The position numbers and the translations under genes are program-made. The notes under the pieces are model-generated. The model saw nothing but the letters and a program-made list of their open reading frames with translations, was not told the DNA's origin and did not search any database. From Actinoplanes sp. KI2 (GTDB lineage: Bacteria; Actinomycetota; Actinomycetes; Mycobacteriales; Micromonosporaceae), in contig NZ_JAOSZE010000012.1 in assembly GCF_025630775.1 (NCBI RefSeq), positions 62,001 through 126,000 on the forward strand: a DNA stretch of 64,000 nt, given 5' to 3'. The first letter of the stretch is position 1, and each line of letters opens with the position of its first letter. This document shows, piece by piece, positions 44,901 through 52,170 of the stretch.

Positions 44901-45083
44901 GACCTGCTCACCTCCACCGACGGCAGCACGTGGACGACCCGGGCCTCGATCCGCGGCAACACCGCCGACACCACCACGACCACCATCAACGCCGACGCCC
45001 GCTACGTCCGCCTGAACGTCGTCACCGCGGCGTCCGACGGCAACAACGCGGCCCGCATCTACGAGATGGAGGTCCGCGGCTGA
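41979..45083 (+). CDS. Secreted GH92 alpha-mannosidase with two F5/8-type domains
   Basis: 1034 residues. ATG 41979 has GAAGGG 9 nt upstream; ATG 41970 directly abuts it. Signal peptide ends near SPALAAD. The GH92 catalytic part covers about 35-730 with family motifs VNPFVGTDDSNSPNP, YPGATVPFGMVQFSPD, YVGNEPEHGVPWTY and GLPGNDDLGATSAWYVW (with the catalytic Asp pair). Two discoidin (F5/8 type C) domains follow (about 755-890 and 905-1034). GH92 enzymes are calcium-dependent exo-alpha-mannosidases acting on fungal or N-glycan mannans. Probably controlled by a LacI-type repressor. Confidence 0.95.
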   Translation: MIRALAAASLLAAAALTAVPSPALAADPNLTQYVNPFVGTDDSNSPNPVVGGAGGSTYPGATVPFGMVQFSPDTPNGSPSGYRDSDRTIESFSLTHFNGAGCPNNEDIPLLPVTGALGSSPGSAWTSYASAYTKSNESAAPGYYKNRLDKYGVTAELSATTRTGALRLTYPPTTTARLLINDSRSATGDRAGNVTVSGNRVYGQHTAGGFCGGRTFTMYYSIQFDRTPTGYGTFSGSTISAGSASASGTQTGAYVTFDTSSNAVVNATVGISFVSVANAQANATAETGAFDTVRANASSAWNTALNRVQVTGGATADLQKFYSALYHVLMNPTISSDTNGQYMGFDGAVHSSSSPIYQNYSGWDIYRSWTPLVSLIAPDVMTDIVKSMVLDGQQGGLLPKWSHQSIEDFVMPGDPGPIIVDEAYQFGVRNFDTAAALALMKKSATGGATQGYVLRGNEATYEANHFIAGNPSETLEYANSDFAISRFAQALGDTATYQTYATHSQYWRSLFNGESAYIHNRNSDGSFPWPLNPATESPYTEGNAAQYTWMVPFNLGALITLMGGSGTAIQRLDHHFTQLNGGLSLPYFYVGNEPEHGVPWTYHFAGKPSAAGDAVRRVMSDSFTAGAGGLPGNDDLGATSAWYVWAALGLYPVTPGADTLAVHGGLFPSVLIQRPTGNLTISGGSASSPYVQSLSVNGTSTSHNYLKYTDIAGGGTIAYTMGSSPSSWGTGSGDLPPSFGDGATQPPAEPNLGPNLALGKPITSGAATCGSSESAANAVDGKIKDNSKWCTGSTPRTLTVDLGSAQTVSSFIVKHAGLGGENTGWNTGAFTISTSTDNATWSTAVTATGMRNSRTYSPIPARTARYVRFEATTPTNNGDTAARIYELEVYGSSSAPTDLALRTAATADSSCSATEGPDKAVNGSWLAGWADKWCSTGSSKWLQEDLGATKHVGSVVIRHAGAGGEYPQWDTRDFDLLTSTDGSTWTTRASIRGNTADTTTTTINADARYVRLNVVTAASDGNNAARIYEMEVRG

Positions 45084-45090
45084 ACACCGG

Positions 45091-45114
45091 GGGGCGGGGC
45101 ACCGGCCCCGCCCC
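45091..45114 (+). terminator. Hairpin after the GH92 gene
   Basis: Perfect 10-bp stem GGGGCGGGGC / GCCCCGCCCC with loop ACCG, 7 nt after the GH92 stop. No T-run. Confidence 0.75.
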
Positions 45115-45126
45115 TGTCGCGCTCCG

Positions 45127-45166
45127 ATGTCGTCGATCAAGCAGTCCCAGGTCACTTTGGACTGCG
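45127..45166 (+). pseudogene. Decayed 5' fragment of a VOC-family gene
   Basis: ATG 45127 opens a frame reading SSIKQSQVTLDC, closely matching the start of the complete VOC gene at 51775 (SIKKFQVTFDC). At DNA level 45133-45166 and 51778-51811 agree at 28 of 34 positions. After the DC residues homology is lost. The fragment marks the left edge of the STAND island. Confidence 0.7.
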
Positions 45167-45335
45167 TAGGTGGGCAGGTCGGCGAGTTCGGTGGAGTCTG
45201 GAACCGGCTCCGATACTGTCGCTCGAGGTGTGCCAGGGCGGACGGCGGGGAGCGAGCGGCACCGGACCAGGTACGACGTCGTGCCTATAGAATCCGGATA
45301 CAAGGCACTCGCTCGTGCACCGGAAATGAGACGCC

Positions 45336-48221
45336 GTGGCCGATCCAAACGCTCGTCTGCTCGATGTCCTTCTCCAGGTGCCAGGCCTCGAAGACCGCGT
45401 CACGCGCGACGACCGCGTCGCCGAACTGAGTGAGGCGCTGACTCGCGATCTCGTGTTTCCTCGTTCGGACGACGCCCGCGACGACATGTCCGCCCTGCTC
45501 GACACGCTTGCCGAGGCGCCGGCCGACCTACGCGGCTTCGGCGAGATCATCTTGCGGCGGCATCCGGGGGCGGCGGCGACCCGATTCGCCGAGCTCACCA
45601 TCAGCGCGCGTTCGACCGCCTCCCGGCCGCACGACTACCGCCCCGAGGAACGAATTGTCGGGGACATCCCGATTCGCAACCGCAATTTCACCGGCCGCGT
45701 CGAACTGTTGGAGCGCCTCGGCTCGGCGCTCGATCAGGGCACGACAACGTCGGTCCTGCCGCCGTCGCTCAACGGGATGGGCGGTGTGGGCAAGACTCAA
45801 CTGGTCACCGAGTACGTGCACCGCCACCTCGACCAGTACGACCTGATCTGGTGGATCACGGCCGAGGAGACCTCGACTGTCCTTGCCGCGCTGACCCAGT
45901 TGGCGCAACGTCTCGATCTGCCGATCGCCGACGACCAGCAGAAGACTGCCCGCACGGTGCTCAACTGGCTGGCCGGCAGCGACCGGGAATGGCTGCTCGT
46001 CTACGACAACGCCGACCAGCCGTGGAACCTCACCCCGCTGCTGCCGTCGACCGGCGGCCACGTGATCGTCACGACGCGGAACGAGGAATGGGAACGGGTC
46101 GGCGTGACGCTCGAGGTCGACGTCTTCCGCCGGGAAGAAAGCATCCAGCTCCTTATCAAACGGACCAACGATCATCCCGACCGTGGCACACGGGTCACCG
46201 AGGCCGAGGCGGACGAACTGGCCGAGATGCTGGGTGATCTGCCGCTCGCCCTGGAGCAGGCCGCGGCGTGGTTGCTGGCCACCGATATGCCGGTCGGCGA
46301 ATACATCGAGCTGCTCGAGGTCCGCCGCCTCGATCTGCTCGGTGAGGGTCGGCCGCCCGGTTATCCTCTGACGGTCGCGACGATGGTGGCTGGCGCGATC
46401 GAGAAGTTGCGCATGCAGGACGAGGCGATCGTTCAGTTGTTCGCGCTCTTCGCGTTCCTCGGCGGCGACGGGATCCGGCAGTCGCTGTTGCGACGCGGCA
46501 GCAATGCCGACCTGTCCCCGGAGTTGAAGGCCGCGCTCAGCAATCCGATCAGGACTGGTCAGCTTGTGCGCGAGCTGCGCCGATACGGCCTGGCCAAGAC
46601 GGTGAGCCGGTCTCCGTCGTCGGCCCTTCGTTCCAGCGCCGACAGATCGCCCCGCATCCAGGTGCATCGGCTCGTGCAGAGGGTCCTGCGGGACACCCTC
46701 AGCCCGCAGCAGCGAGCTCAGACCCTGCACAACGTGCAGAACCTGCTGGCCGCCGGGAGCCCGGGCGACCCCGAAGAGATCGGTGAGCTGGATCTGCAGA
46801 GCGAGATGGGGCCGCATCTGACGGCCGCCGACATGATCCACGCCCGCACTGCCCAGGGTCGGCAGACCATTCTCGATCACGCCCGGTACCTCTATCTGAC
46901 GGGCGACTACGAGGGCAGCCGCCTGCTTTCCGAGCGCGCCGCGGCCGCATGGACGGCCGCCGATCCGGACGAGGAGCAGCTGGGGCCGGACGGCCTGGCG
47001 ACCCTGCTGGCGCGTGCCCAGGTCGCGAGCGCGACCCGGGCGGTCGGCGACGTGCGACTGGCGGCACGCATCTTCCAGGACACGTATCAGCGCTTCCTGG
47101 CGAGCGATCAGCTCGGCCCCGACCACGAGTACACCTTGATCACCGGGAACCAGCGCGGCCACGATCTACGTATCGAGGGCCGTTACCGGGAAGCGCTCGC
47201 GTTCGATCAGCAGAGCGTCCAGGCACACCGGCAGGTCTTCGGCGACGGCGACAGCTACACCCTGCGCACCATGGCCAATCTCGCCGTCGATCACCGGCTC
47301 ATCGGCGAGTTCGCCGCCGCGGCGCGCCTGGACGACGAGATCGCGTCGCATTACGCCGACGTCGGCGTCATCGACATCCAGGTCGTCTGGATGAACATCA
47401 ACGTGGCGCGCGACTACTACGGACTGGGCCACTATGGGGCGGCCCTCGAACGACTCGAGGAATGGCTGCCCTTGTTGGAGCGGTTGGTCGGCCCTCGACA
47501 CCCGTACTATCTCCTGTCCGAGCGCATGCGTGCCATCACTCTGCGGAAACTCGGCCGGCTCCACGACGCCCGAGAGCTGATGACGGATACCCGGGAGCGG
47601 ACCGTCCGACGATTCAACGTCACCCACGAATACGCCATGGTGGCGAACATGAGCTTGGCGAACGTGCTTCGGCAGCTGGGTGAGCTCGACGAGGCTGCCC
47701 TGTTGATCAACGATGCCCTCACTCTTTACCGGAAAGAGTGCGGGCCGGATCATCCATTGACTCTCGCCGCCGAAGTCAATCAAGCGATCCTCCTGCGGGC
47801 GAGCGGCGACTTTGAGCAGGCGTTCACCCTCGACGTTTCGGCCCAACGGAGGCTGGAGGAGCAGCTAGGTGCGCAACACCCCGACACCGTCTGCGCCGGC
47901 ACCTCGCTGGCGACCGACCATGCCCTGGCCGGCCGGGCATCGCAGGCGCTGGCTCTGTCCGAGCGGATGCTGCAACTGAGCAAGCTCACCGATGTCGAGG
48001 GCGTCGACGTTCGCGGCGGCAGCGCCCACCCTTATGTCCTGATGCGCGCCGTCAACCTCGCCCACGATCTGCGGGCGACCGGCGACGACGACCGAGCTGC
48101 GGAGCTGTTCGATGAAGCGATCATTCAATTGACGGCGCAGTTCGGCGCCGATCACCCGGAGGTGAGCCAGGCCGTCGCGGGGCGGCGGCTCGAGGGTGAC
48201 ATAGAGCCGCCGCCGACCTGA
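45336..48221 (+). CDS. EAD-like/NB-ARC/TPR STAND protein
   Basis: 961 residues from GTG 45336. The N-terminal about 95 residues (LLDVLLQVPGLEDRVTRDDRV, ADLRGFGEIILRR) form an all-helical domain like the effector-associated domains of bacterial conflict systems. Next come FTGR (about 118-121), the NTPase domain with P-loop GMGGVGKTQ (147-155), Walker B LLVYDNAD (219-226), VIVTTRN and DLPLALEQAAAW, a winged-helix-like region, then TPRs (about 490-945). It ends in DIEPPPT, a C-terminal sequence also seen in FxSxx-COOH-system TPR proteins. STAND proteins are oligomerising switches; no toxic domain is present, so an effector with a matching domain must act in trans. Confidence 0.88.
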   Translation: MADPNARLLDVLLQVPGLEDRVTRDDRVAELSEALTRDLVFPRSDDARDDMSALLDTLAEAPADLRGFGEIILRRHPGAAATRFAELTISARSTASRPHDYRPEERIVGDIPIRNRNFTGRVELLERLGSALDQGTTTSVLPPSLNGMGGVGKTQLVTEYVHRHLDQYDLIWWITAEETSTVLAALTQLAQRLDLPIADDQQKTARTVLNWLAGSDREWLLVYDNADQPWNLTPLLPSTGGHVIVTTRNEEWERVGVTLEVDVFRREESIQLLIKRTNDHPDRGTRVTEAEADELAEMLGDLPLALEQAAAWLLATDMPVGEYIELLEVRRLDLLGEGRPPGYPLTVATMVAGAIEKLRMQDEAIVQLFALFAFLGGDGIRQSLLRRGSNADLSPELKAALSNPIRTGQLVRELRRYGLAKTVSRSPSSALRSSADRSPRIQVHRLVQRVLRDTLSPQQRAQTLHNVQNLLAAGSPGDPEEIGELDLQSEMGPHLTAADMIHARTAQGRQTILDHARYLYLTGDYEGSRLLSERAAAAWTAADPDEEQLGPDGLATLLARAQVASATRAVGDVRLAARIFQDTYQRFLASDQLGPDHEYTLITGNQRGHDLRIEGRYREALAFDQQSVQAHRQVFGDGDSYTLRTMANLAVDHRLIGEFAAAARLDDEIASHYADVGVIDIQVVWMNINVARDYYGLGHYGAALERLEEWLPLLERLVGPRHPYYLLSERMRAITLRKLGRLHDARELMTDTRERTVRRFNVTHEYAMVANMSLANVLRQLGELDEAALLINDALTLYRKECGPDHPLTLAAEVNQAILLRASGDFEQAFTLDVSAQRRLEEQLGAQHPDTVCAGTSLATDHALAGRASQALALSERMLQLSKLTDVEGVDVRGGSAHPYVLMRAVNLAHDLRATGDDDRAAELFDEAIIQLTAQFGADHPEVSQAVAGRRLEGDIEPPPT

Positions 48222-48271
48222 GAAACCTTCCGAGCACGGCTCGCCGCAACCACCGTGGAGGGCGGCGCCCG

Positions 48272-48481
48272 TCAGCGATGGGCCAAGTAGGCGACGACGA
48301 CGGTGGCGGCGGCAGCCGCGTACGGCGTGATGCCCCTGATGTAGGCGAGGATGATGTCGTGTTTGCTTGGCACGGCAGACGGGTCTGCCTTCGTCGTGAC
48401 GGGTGCGGTGGGCGCCGGGCGTGGCGCCGGCGATTCTGGCGGTCGCTGTCGCCGTCGCCGCAGAGGCACTAGTCTTGCCAT
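48272..48481 (-). CDS. Small tail-anchored membrane peptide between two STAND genes
   Basis: 69 residues from ATG 48481. A basic, Pro-rich N terminus (ARLVPLRRRRQRPPESPAP) precedes a linker and one C-terminal hydrophobic helix (about 52-67, PYAAAAATVVVAYLA). It lies 210 bp downstream of the second STAND gene on the same strand, with a 13-bp hairpin and direct repeats between. No homology is recognised. Composition and topology suggest a peptide whose basic N terminus faces the cytoplasm. Ribosome binding site is weak. It could be an effector or membrane tether for the STAND proteins, or a small unrelated gene. Confidence 0.6.
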   Translation of the reverse strand: MARLVPLRRRRQRPPESPAPRPAPTAPVTTKADPSAVPSKHDIILAYIRGITPYAAAAATVVVAYLAHR

Positions 48482-48545
48482 AGTTTGGGTCTCGCTCTCA
48501 CATCGTGCTCGACAGGACGAGTGATCAGGGTCTGATTCGAACCTC

Positions 48546-48577
48546 CGGCCCTCGGGTGGTCGTACACCCGAGGGCCG
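48546..48577. terminator. Hairpin between the second STAND gene and the small membrane gene
   Basis: Perfect 13-bp stem CGGCCCTCGGGTG / CACCCGAGGGCCG with loop GTCGTA, 115 nt after the STAND stop and 65 nt upstream of the small gene start. No T-run. It could attenuate read-through into the small gene. Confidence 0.55.
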
Positions 48578-48661
48578 CCTCGTGGGCGGAGCGGACCAGA
48601 AACGTGGTCACCCGCTCACGGTAGGTGCGCCCCCCACATCGGCGCCGCAGTCTCACCGCGT

Positions 48662-48678
48662 TCTGACAGCATCTGACA
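48662..48678. promoter_or_regulatory. Direct repeat near the STAND gene end
   Basis: TCTGACA at 48662-48668 and 48672-48678, period 10 bp, one helical turn apart, with TCTG again at 48682. On the minus strand this is TGTCAGA twice and may be part of the promoter region of the small membrane gene. Weak evidence. Confidence 0.3.
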
Positions 48679-48691
48679 AAATCTGCTGCCG

Positions 48692-51508
48692 TCACCCGGT
48701 CGGGGGTTCGATGTCGACGACCGCTCGTACCCCGTATGCCAGAGTGCTCGCCAATGGATGATCGGGACCGAATTGGCGGCGGATACGGGCCACGATCTCG
48801 TCCAGGCCGGGCGCGGCCACGTCGTCCTCTTTGCGCGTGACTCGATCCGCGGCGTAACCGGCGGCGGCGATGAGTGTGTCGAGATGGTCGTCGCCGAAGA
48901 CGGCCTGTGCCTGCCGGTATGCGGAGCGGGACAACCGCCACGCCGAAGGCGGATCAGTCACCGCCACCGCCGAAGCCCGATTGATCGCGGTCTGTACGGC
49001 GAACGGGTGCTCGGCACCGAGGCGATCGGTCAGCGTGGGGTACACGAAGTCCAATTCCTCCTGCGCCGCCTGGACGTCTCCACGTGCCAGGAGAACCGCA
49101 GCTCGGTTGGTGCGGGCGACGTGCACCAGCGGGTTGTCGGCGCCCATCGCTGCCGCATAACCCTTCACCGCCAGCGAGGAGTAGTGCACGGCGGTCTCGA
49201 ACTCGCCAAGGTCGCGCAGAGCGTTCCCGAGGCTCACGCACGCCGCCAGGGTGAGCTCGCGCTGCTCGCCCATCTGGCCGACACACTCCTGGTAGCAGAC
49301 GGCGAGTTGCTCCATGGCCGACATCGGCCTGCCGAGGCGACGGAAGGCAACCCCGGTCATCCGGCGTGCTCGCTGCAGTTCCCGTCCGGACTCCGCTTCC
49401 GTCAGCGGGCCGAGCAACTCCACGACGTCCGCGAAGCGTCCCAGCCCATAGAGATCCTCGGCCAGGGCGTTGACCCAGCGTGTCTGCCGCGGACCGGCGC
49501 GCCGGCCGCCCCGCAGCCGGTCGAGAACTGCTCGGTCCGCCTCTGCCACCTCCCGGAAACGGCCGAGGAACCGCCGGCTGACCGAGAGGTTGTAGCGGCT
49601 CGCCAGGGTCCGAGGGTCGTCATCGGAATAGGTGGCCGCGTGCTGTTGCCAAATCTGTTCGTCCAGTTCGTACGCCCGCTGGTATTCGCCGGCGATCCGC
49701 AGGTCGTCGCCCCTGCCGCGGGCCAGATCGAGCGCGACTGACGTATTCGCATCGACTTGCGCCATGGCCCGCTCGGTGAGGCGGTAGGACTCGCCGTATT
49801 GTCCGGCGGCCCGCAGCGCGCTCGCGAGGGCGCGATCTATCTGCAGGGCCAGCTCGTCGGCCGGCGCGACCACGTCCTGCCGAGCTAGCGATGCCTCGGC
49901 CTCTCGCCCCAGCCGAATCGCCGCGTCGAGGTCGCCGGCGAGGTGGTGGAAGCGGATCTGATGGTAGATCGTCCGATAGGCCGCCGGGCGGTGGACATCG
50001 ACGAGTCCGGCCGGCCGCACGTGCGGCGCGATGAGCCGGTGAAGTGCGTGCGTCGCCGGATTCTCCGGATGTCCGGGGTCGGCCGCGATCAGGATCTCCA
50101 CCACGTCGCGCCGGTTGGTCTCCCCGTACGCCCGAGGCAGCAGCTCCCGGAGCACCAGGCGGATGATCGCCGGTATCTCGATGCGCTCGCCGTCACCGGA
50201 CCGCCAACCGAGGCCCGACTCGGCCAGATTTCGGAACGCCCGCCCGCTTGCGGCAGGGTCGTCGAGCAGTCGCCGGACGCCGGGCGAGACGCCCGAATCG
50301 GCTCCGACCTGCAGCATCCACCGCCACACGGCGCCAGGACCGAATCCAAGCAACAGGATGAGCATGCCCAACTCGGCGGAGTCCTCCGGGAAACGGGCCA
50401 GGATGGAGCGGATCTCGTCGACCAGATGCCCGGACGGAGGGTAGTCATCCGTCAGAGCACGGTTAGCCGGGTTGGCGAGCCGGTCCGCCAGGTCTTCCCA
50501 AGACAGCGCACGCTCGCGGTAGAGCCTAGCCGCCTCGGCTACGCCGGCCGGTGACCGGCCCACCACCTCGAGGATCCGGGACAACTGCATTCCTGTCATG
50601 TGCCGATCCTGCTTGCGCAGCAACAGCGCGCACTCGACCAGGTCGAGGTCACCGATCTCGAGTTTCGAATGCCGACCCCGCTGGGTCCAGCCGCTGTCCC
50701 GAGTGGTCACTAGGACGCTGCCGCCTGCGGCACGGATCAGATTCCGGATGTCTTCGCCCGCCACGCCGTCGAAGACAAGAAGGTATGGCCCGCACTGTTC
50801 GAGGAAGCGAAAAAGCCGATCGAAGGGATCGCGGTAGTCGGCAGCGCCGGATTCCCCGCCGAGCTTGTGCGCCAGATCGAGCAGCGACTCCCGAGCCCGG
50901 CCGGCATCCTCGGCCGCGATCCACCAGGTCACCGCGTAGTGATCACGGTGGCGGCGGACGTATTCGGCCGCCAACTGGGTCTTGCCCGACCCTACCGGCC
51001 CGACCAGGACCAGCGGGATGTCCGGTTGCCGGCCCAGCAGGTTGTCGATTGCCTCGAGGATCTGCTCACGCCCGGTGAACAGCTCGGCAGGATCGGGAAG
51101 CGGACCGTGCGCACGGGGGGCGACCGCTCGATCACTGACAGCGACGGACGGCGCAGGAGGGATGACCGACGGCGGGATCCGCAATTCCGGCGAGTCGAGA
51201 CGCCGCCAGAGTTCGTTGAAGGCGACAAGCTCCTGACTGACGTCGACCTCCAGCACCGACATGCGGGCCAGAACAACGACAATCGACTGCAGGCGGGACC
51301 AACTGGGGACGATGTTGCCGCGGAGAAGGGAGCTGACCGTCTCGTAAGAGACGGATTCGAGGTTCTCGCCGTCGATGCGTTTGCTGATGACCCGGGTCGC
51401 CGGCCTGCCGGCCTGGTCGTACAGCCGGTGCAGCCGCACCAGCAGCTCGCGTTTGTGTCCTTCCGGCACCCGGTCGGTGCCGGGCAACGCGATCGCCACA
51501 CTGCACAC
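48692..51508 (-). CDS. HTH/NB-ARC/TPR STAND protein
   Basis: 938 residues from GTG 51508 (GTG 51499 is an alternative). The N terminus (about 20-95; SYETVSSLLRGNIVPSWSRL) looks like an XRE-type helix-turn-helix, as in many actinobacterial FxsT-like proteins. FTGREQI (144-150) leads into the NTPase domain with P-loop GPVGSGKTQ (170-178), LLVFDG, VLVTTRD and a GRSPAGVAEAARL motif, then a helical region and TPRs (about 530-930). It ends in DIEPPTG, matching the DIEPPPT tail of the convergent STAND protein. Domain order and tail suggest the two belong to one system. Confidence 0.87.
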   Translation of the reverse strand: MCSVAIALPGTDRVPEGHKRELLVRLHRLYDQAGRPATRVISKRIDGENLESVSYETVSSLLRGNIVPSWSRLQSIVVVLARMSVLEVDVSQELVAFNELWRRLDSPELRIPPSVIPPAPSVAVSDRAVAPRAHGPLPDPAELFTGREQILEAIDNLLGRQPDIPLVLVGPVGSGKTQLAAEYVRRHRDHYAVTWWIAAEDAGRARESLLDLAHKLGGESGAADYRDPFDRLFRFLEQCGPYLLVFDGVAGEDIRNLIRAAGGSVLVTTRDSGWTQRGRHSKLEIGDLDLVECALLLRKQDRHMTGMQLSRILEVVGRSPAGVAEAARLYRERALSWEDLADRLANPANRALTDDYPPSGHLVDEIRSILARFPEDSAELGMLILLLGFGPGAVWRWMLQVGADSGVSPGVRRLLDDPAASGRAFRNLAESGLGWRSGDGERIEIPAIIRLVLRELLPRAYGETNRRDVVEILIAADPGHPENPATHALHRLIAPHVRPAGLVDVHRPAAYRTIYHQIRFHHLAGDLDAAIRLGREAEASLARQDVVAPADELALQIDRALASALRAAGQYGESYRLTERAMAQVDANTSVALDLARGRGDDLRIAGEYQRAYELDEQIWQQHAATYSDDDPRTLASRYNLSVSRRFLGRFREVAEADRAVLDRLRGGRRAGPRQTRWVNALAEDLYGLGRFADVVELLGPLTEAESGRELQRARRMTGVAFRRLGRPMSAMEQLAVCYQECVGQMGEQRELTLAACVSLGNALRDLGEFETAVHYSSLAVKGYAAAMGADNPLVHVARTNRAAVLLARGDVQAAQEELDFVYPTLTDRLGAEHPFAVQTAINRASAVAVTDPPSAWRLSRSAYRQAQAVFGDDHLDTLIAAAGYAADRVTRKEDDVAAPGLDEIVARIRRQFGPDHPLASTLAYGVRAVVDIEPPTG

Positions 51509-51774
51509 TCCGAGCCGTCGTCAGAACCCCAGGATCGCACGCAGCTTGTCCCCTGAACAACTGATCTTTCACGCGCCGTGTTCTGCGAGGGGTCGCCTCC
51601 GCGGGTCTTTGGTGACGATCTCGACCTCGGCGTCGAAGGGCGCCGTTTTCGCCGCGCCGCCCGAAAGCAAAATCCATTTCCGTCATGGGCCGACAATGCG
51701 TGCTGGTCGGGTCGTGGAGCCGGTGGCGGGCCCGCGGAGACGACCGAAGGTTCCGCCTCTATGGTGGACCGGTG

Positions 51775-52161
51775 GTGTCGATCAAAAAGTTTCAGGTCAC
51801 CTTCGACTGCGCCGACCCCGAGCGCGTCGGCCGCTTCTGGTGCGCGGCGCTGGGCTACGTCGCAGCGGAGGGGATCGACGATCCGGCTTCCTCGTTCGCC
51901 TGCGTCGACCCCACCGGGGAGGGCCCGCGGCTGTACTTCCAGCGGGTCCCCGAGGGCAAGGTGGTCAAGAACCGGGTGCACCTGGACGTGCGGGTCGGCA
52001 CCGGGCTCGTGGGTGCCGAGCGACTGGCCGCCCTCGAGGCGGAATGCGCACGACTGCTCCCGCTCGGCGCGACCCGCGGGCAGCTGCTGCTCGCCGACGA
52101 GGAGAACGAGTCGTGCCTGAACATGCAGGACGTCGAGGGCAACGAGTTCTGCCTGGACTGA
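51775..52161 (+). CDS. VOC-family (glyoxalase-like) protein
   Basis: 128 residues from GTG 51775 (an adjacent GTG at 51772 is possible). KFQVTFDCADPERVGRFWCAALGY at the N terminus and DVEGNEFCLD at the C terminus are typical of the VOC superfamily subgroup annotated as glyoxalase-like. Substrate unknown; metal ligands cannot be assigned with confidence. Its 5' end is duplicated, in decayed form, at 45127. Confidence 0.85.
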   Translation: MSIKKFQVTFDCADPERVGRFWCAALGYVAAEGIDDPASSFACVDPTGEGPRLYFQRVPEGKVVKNRVHLDVRVGTGLVGAERLAALEAECARLLPLGATRGQLLLADEENESCLNMQDVEGNEFCLD

Positions 52162-52170
52162 CGATCCGCA

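Noticed and set aside
48520..48545. GATTCGAACC next to a hairpin, resembling the T arm of a tRNA on the minus strand and so a possible att site
   Set aside because: The bases flanking the T-loop-like sequence do not pair as a T stem, no anticodon arm or acceptor can be folded around it, and no integrase is present.
45336..51508. Complete FxSxx-COOH peptide system (fxsA, fxsB, fxsC)
   Set aside because: TPR proteins have FxsT-like features, but no radical SAM FxsB, no TIR-like FxsC and no precursor ending in FxSxx was found in the window.
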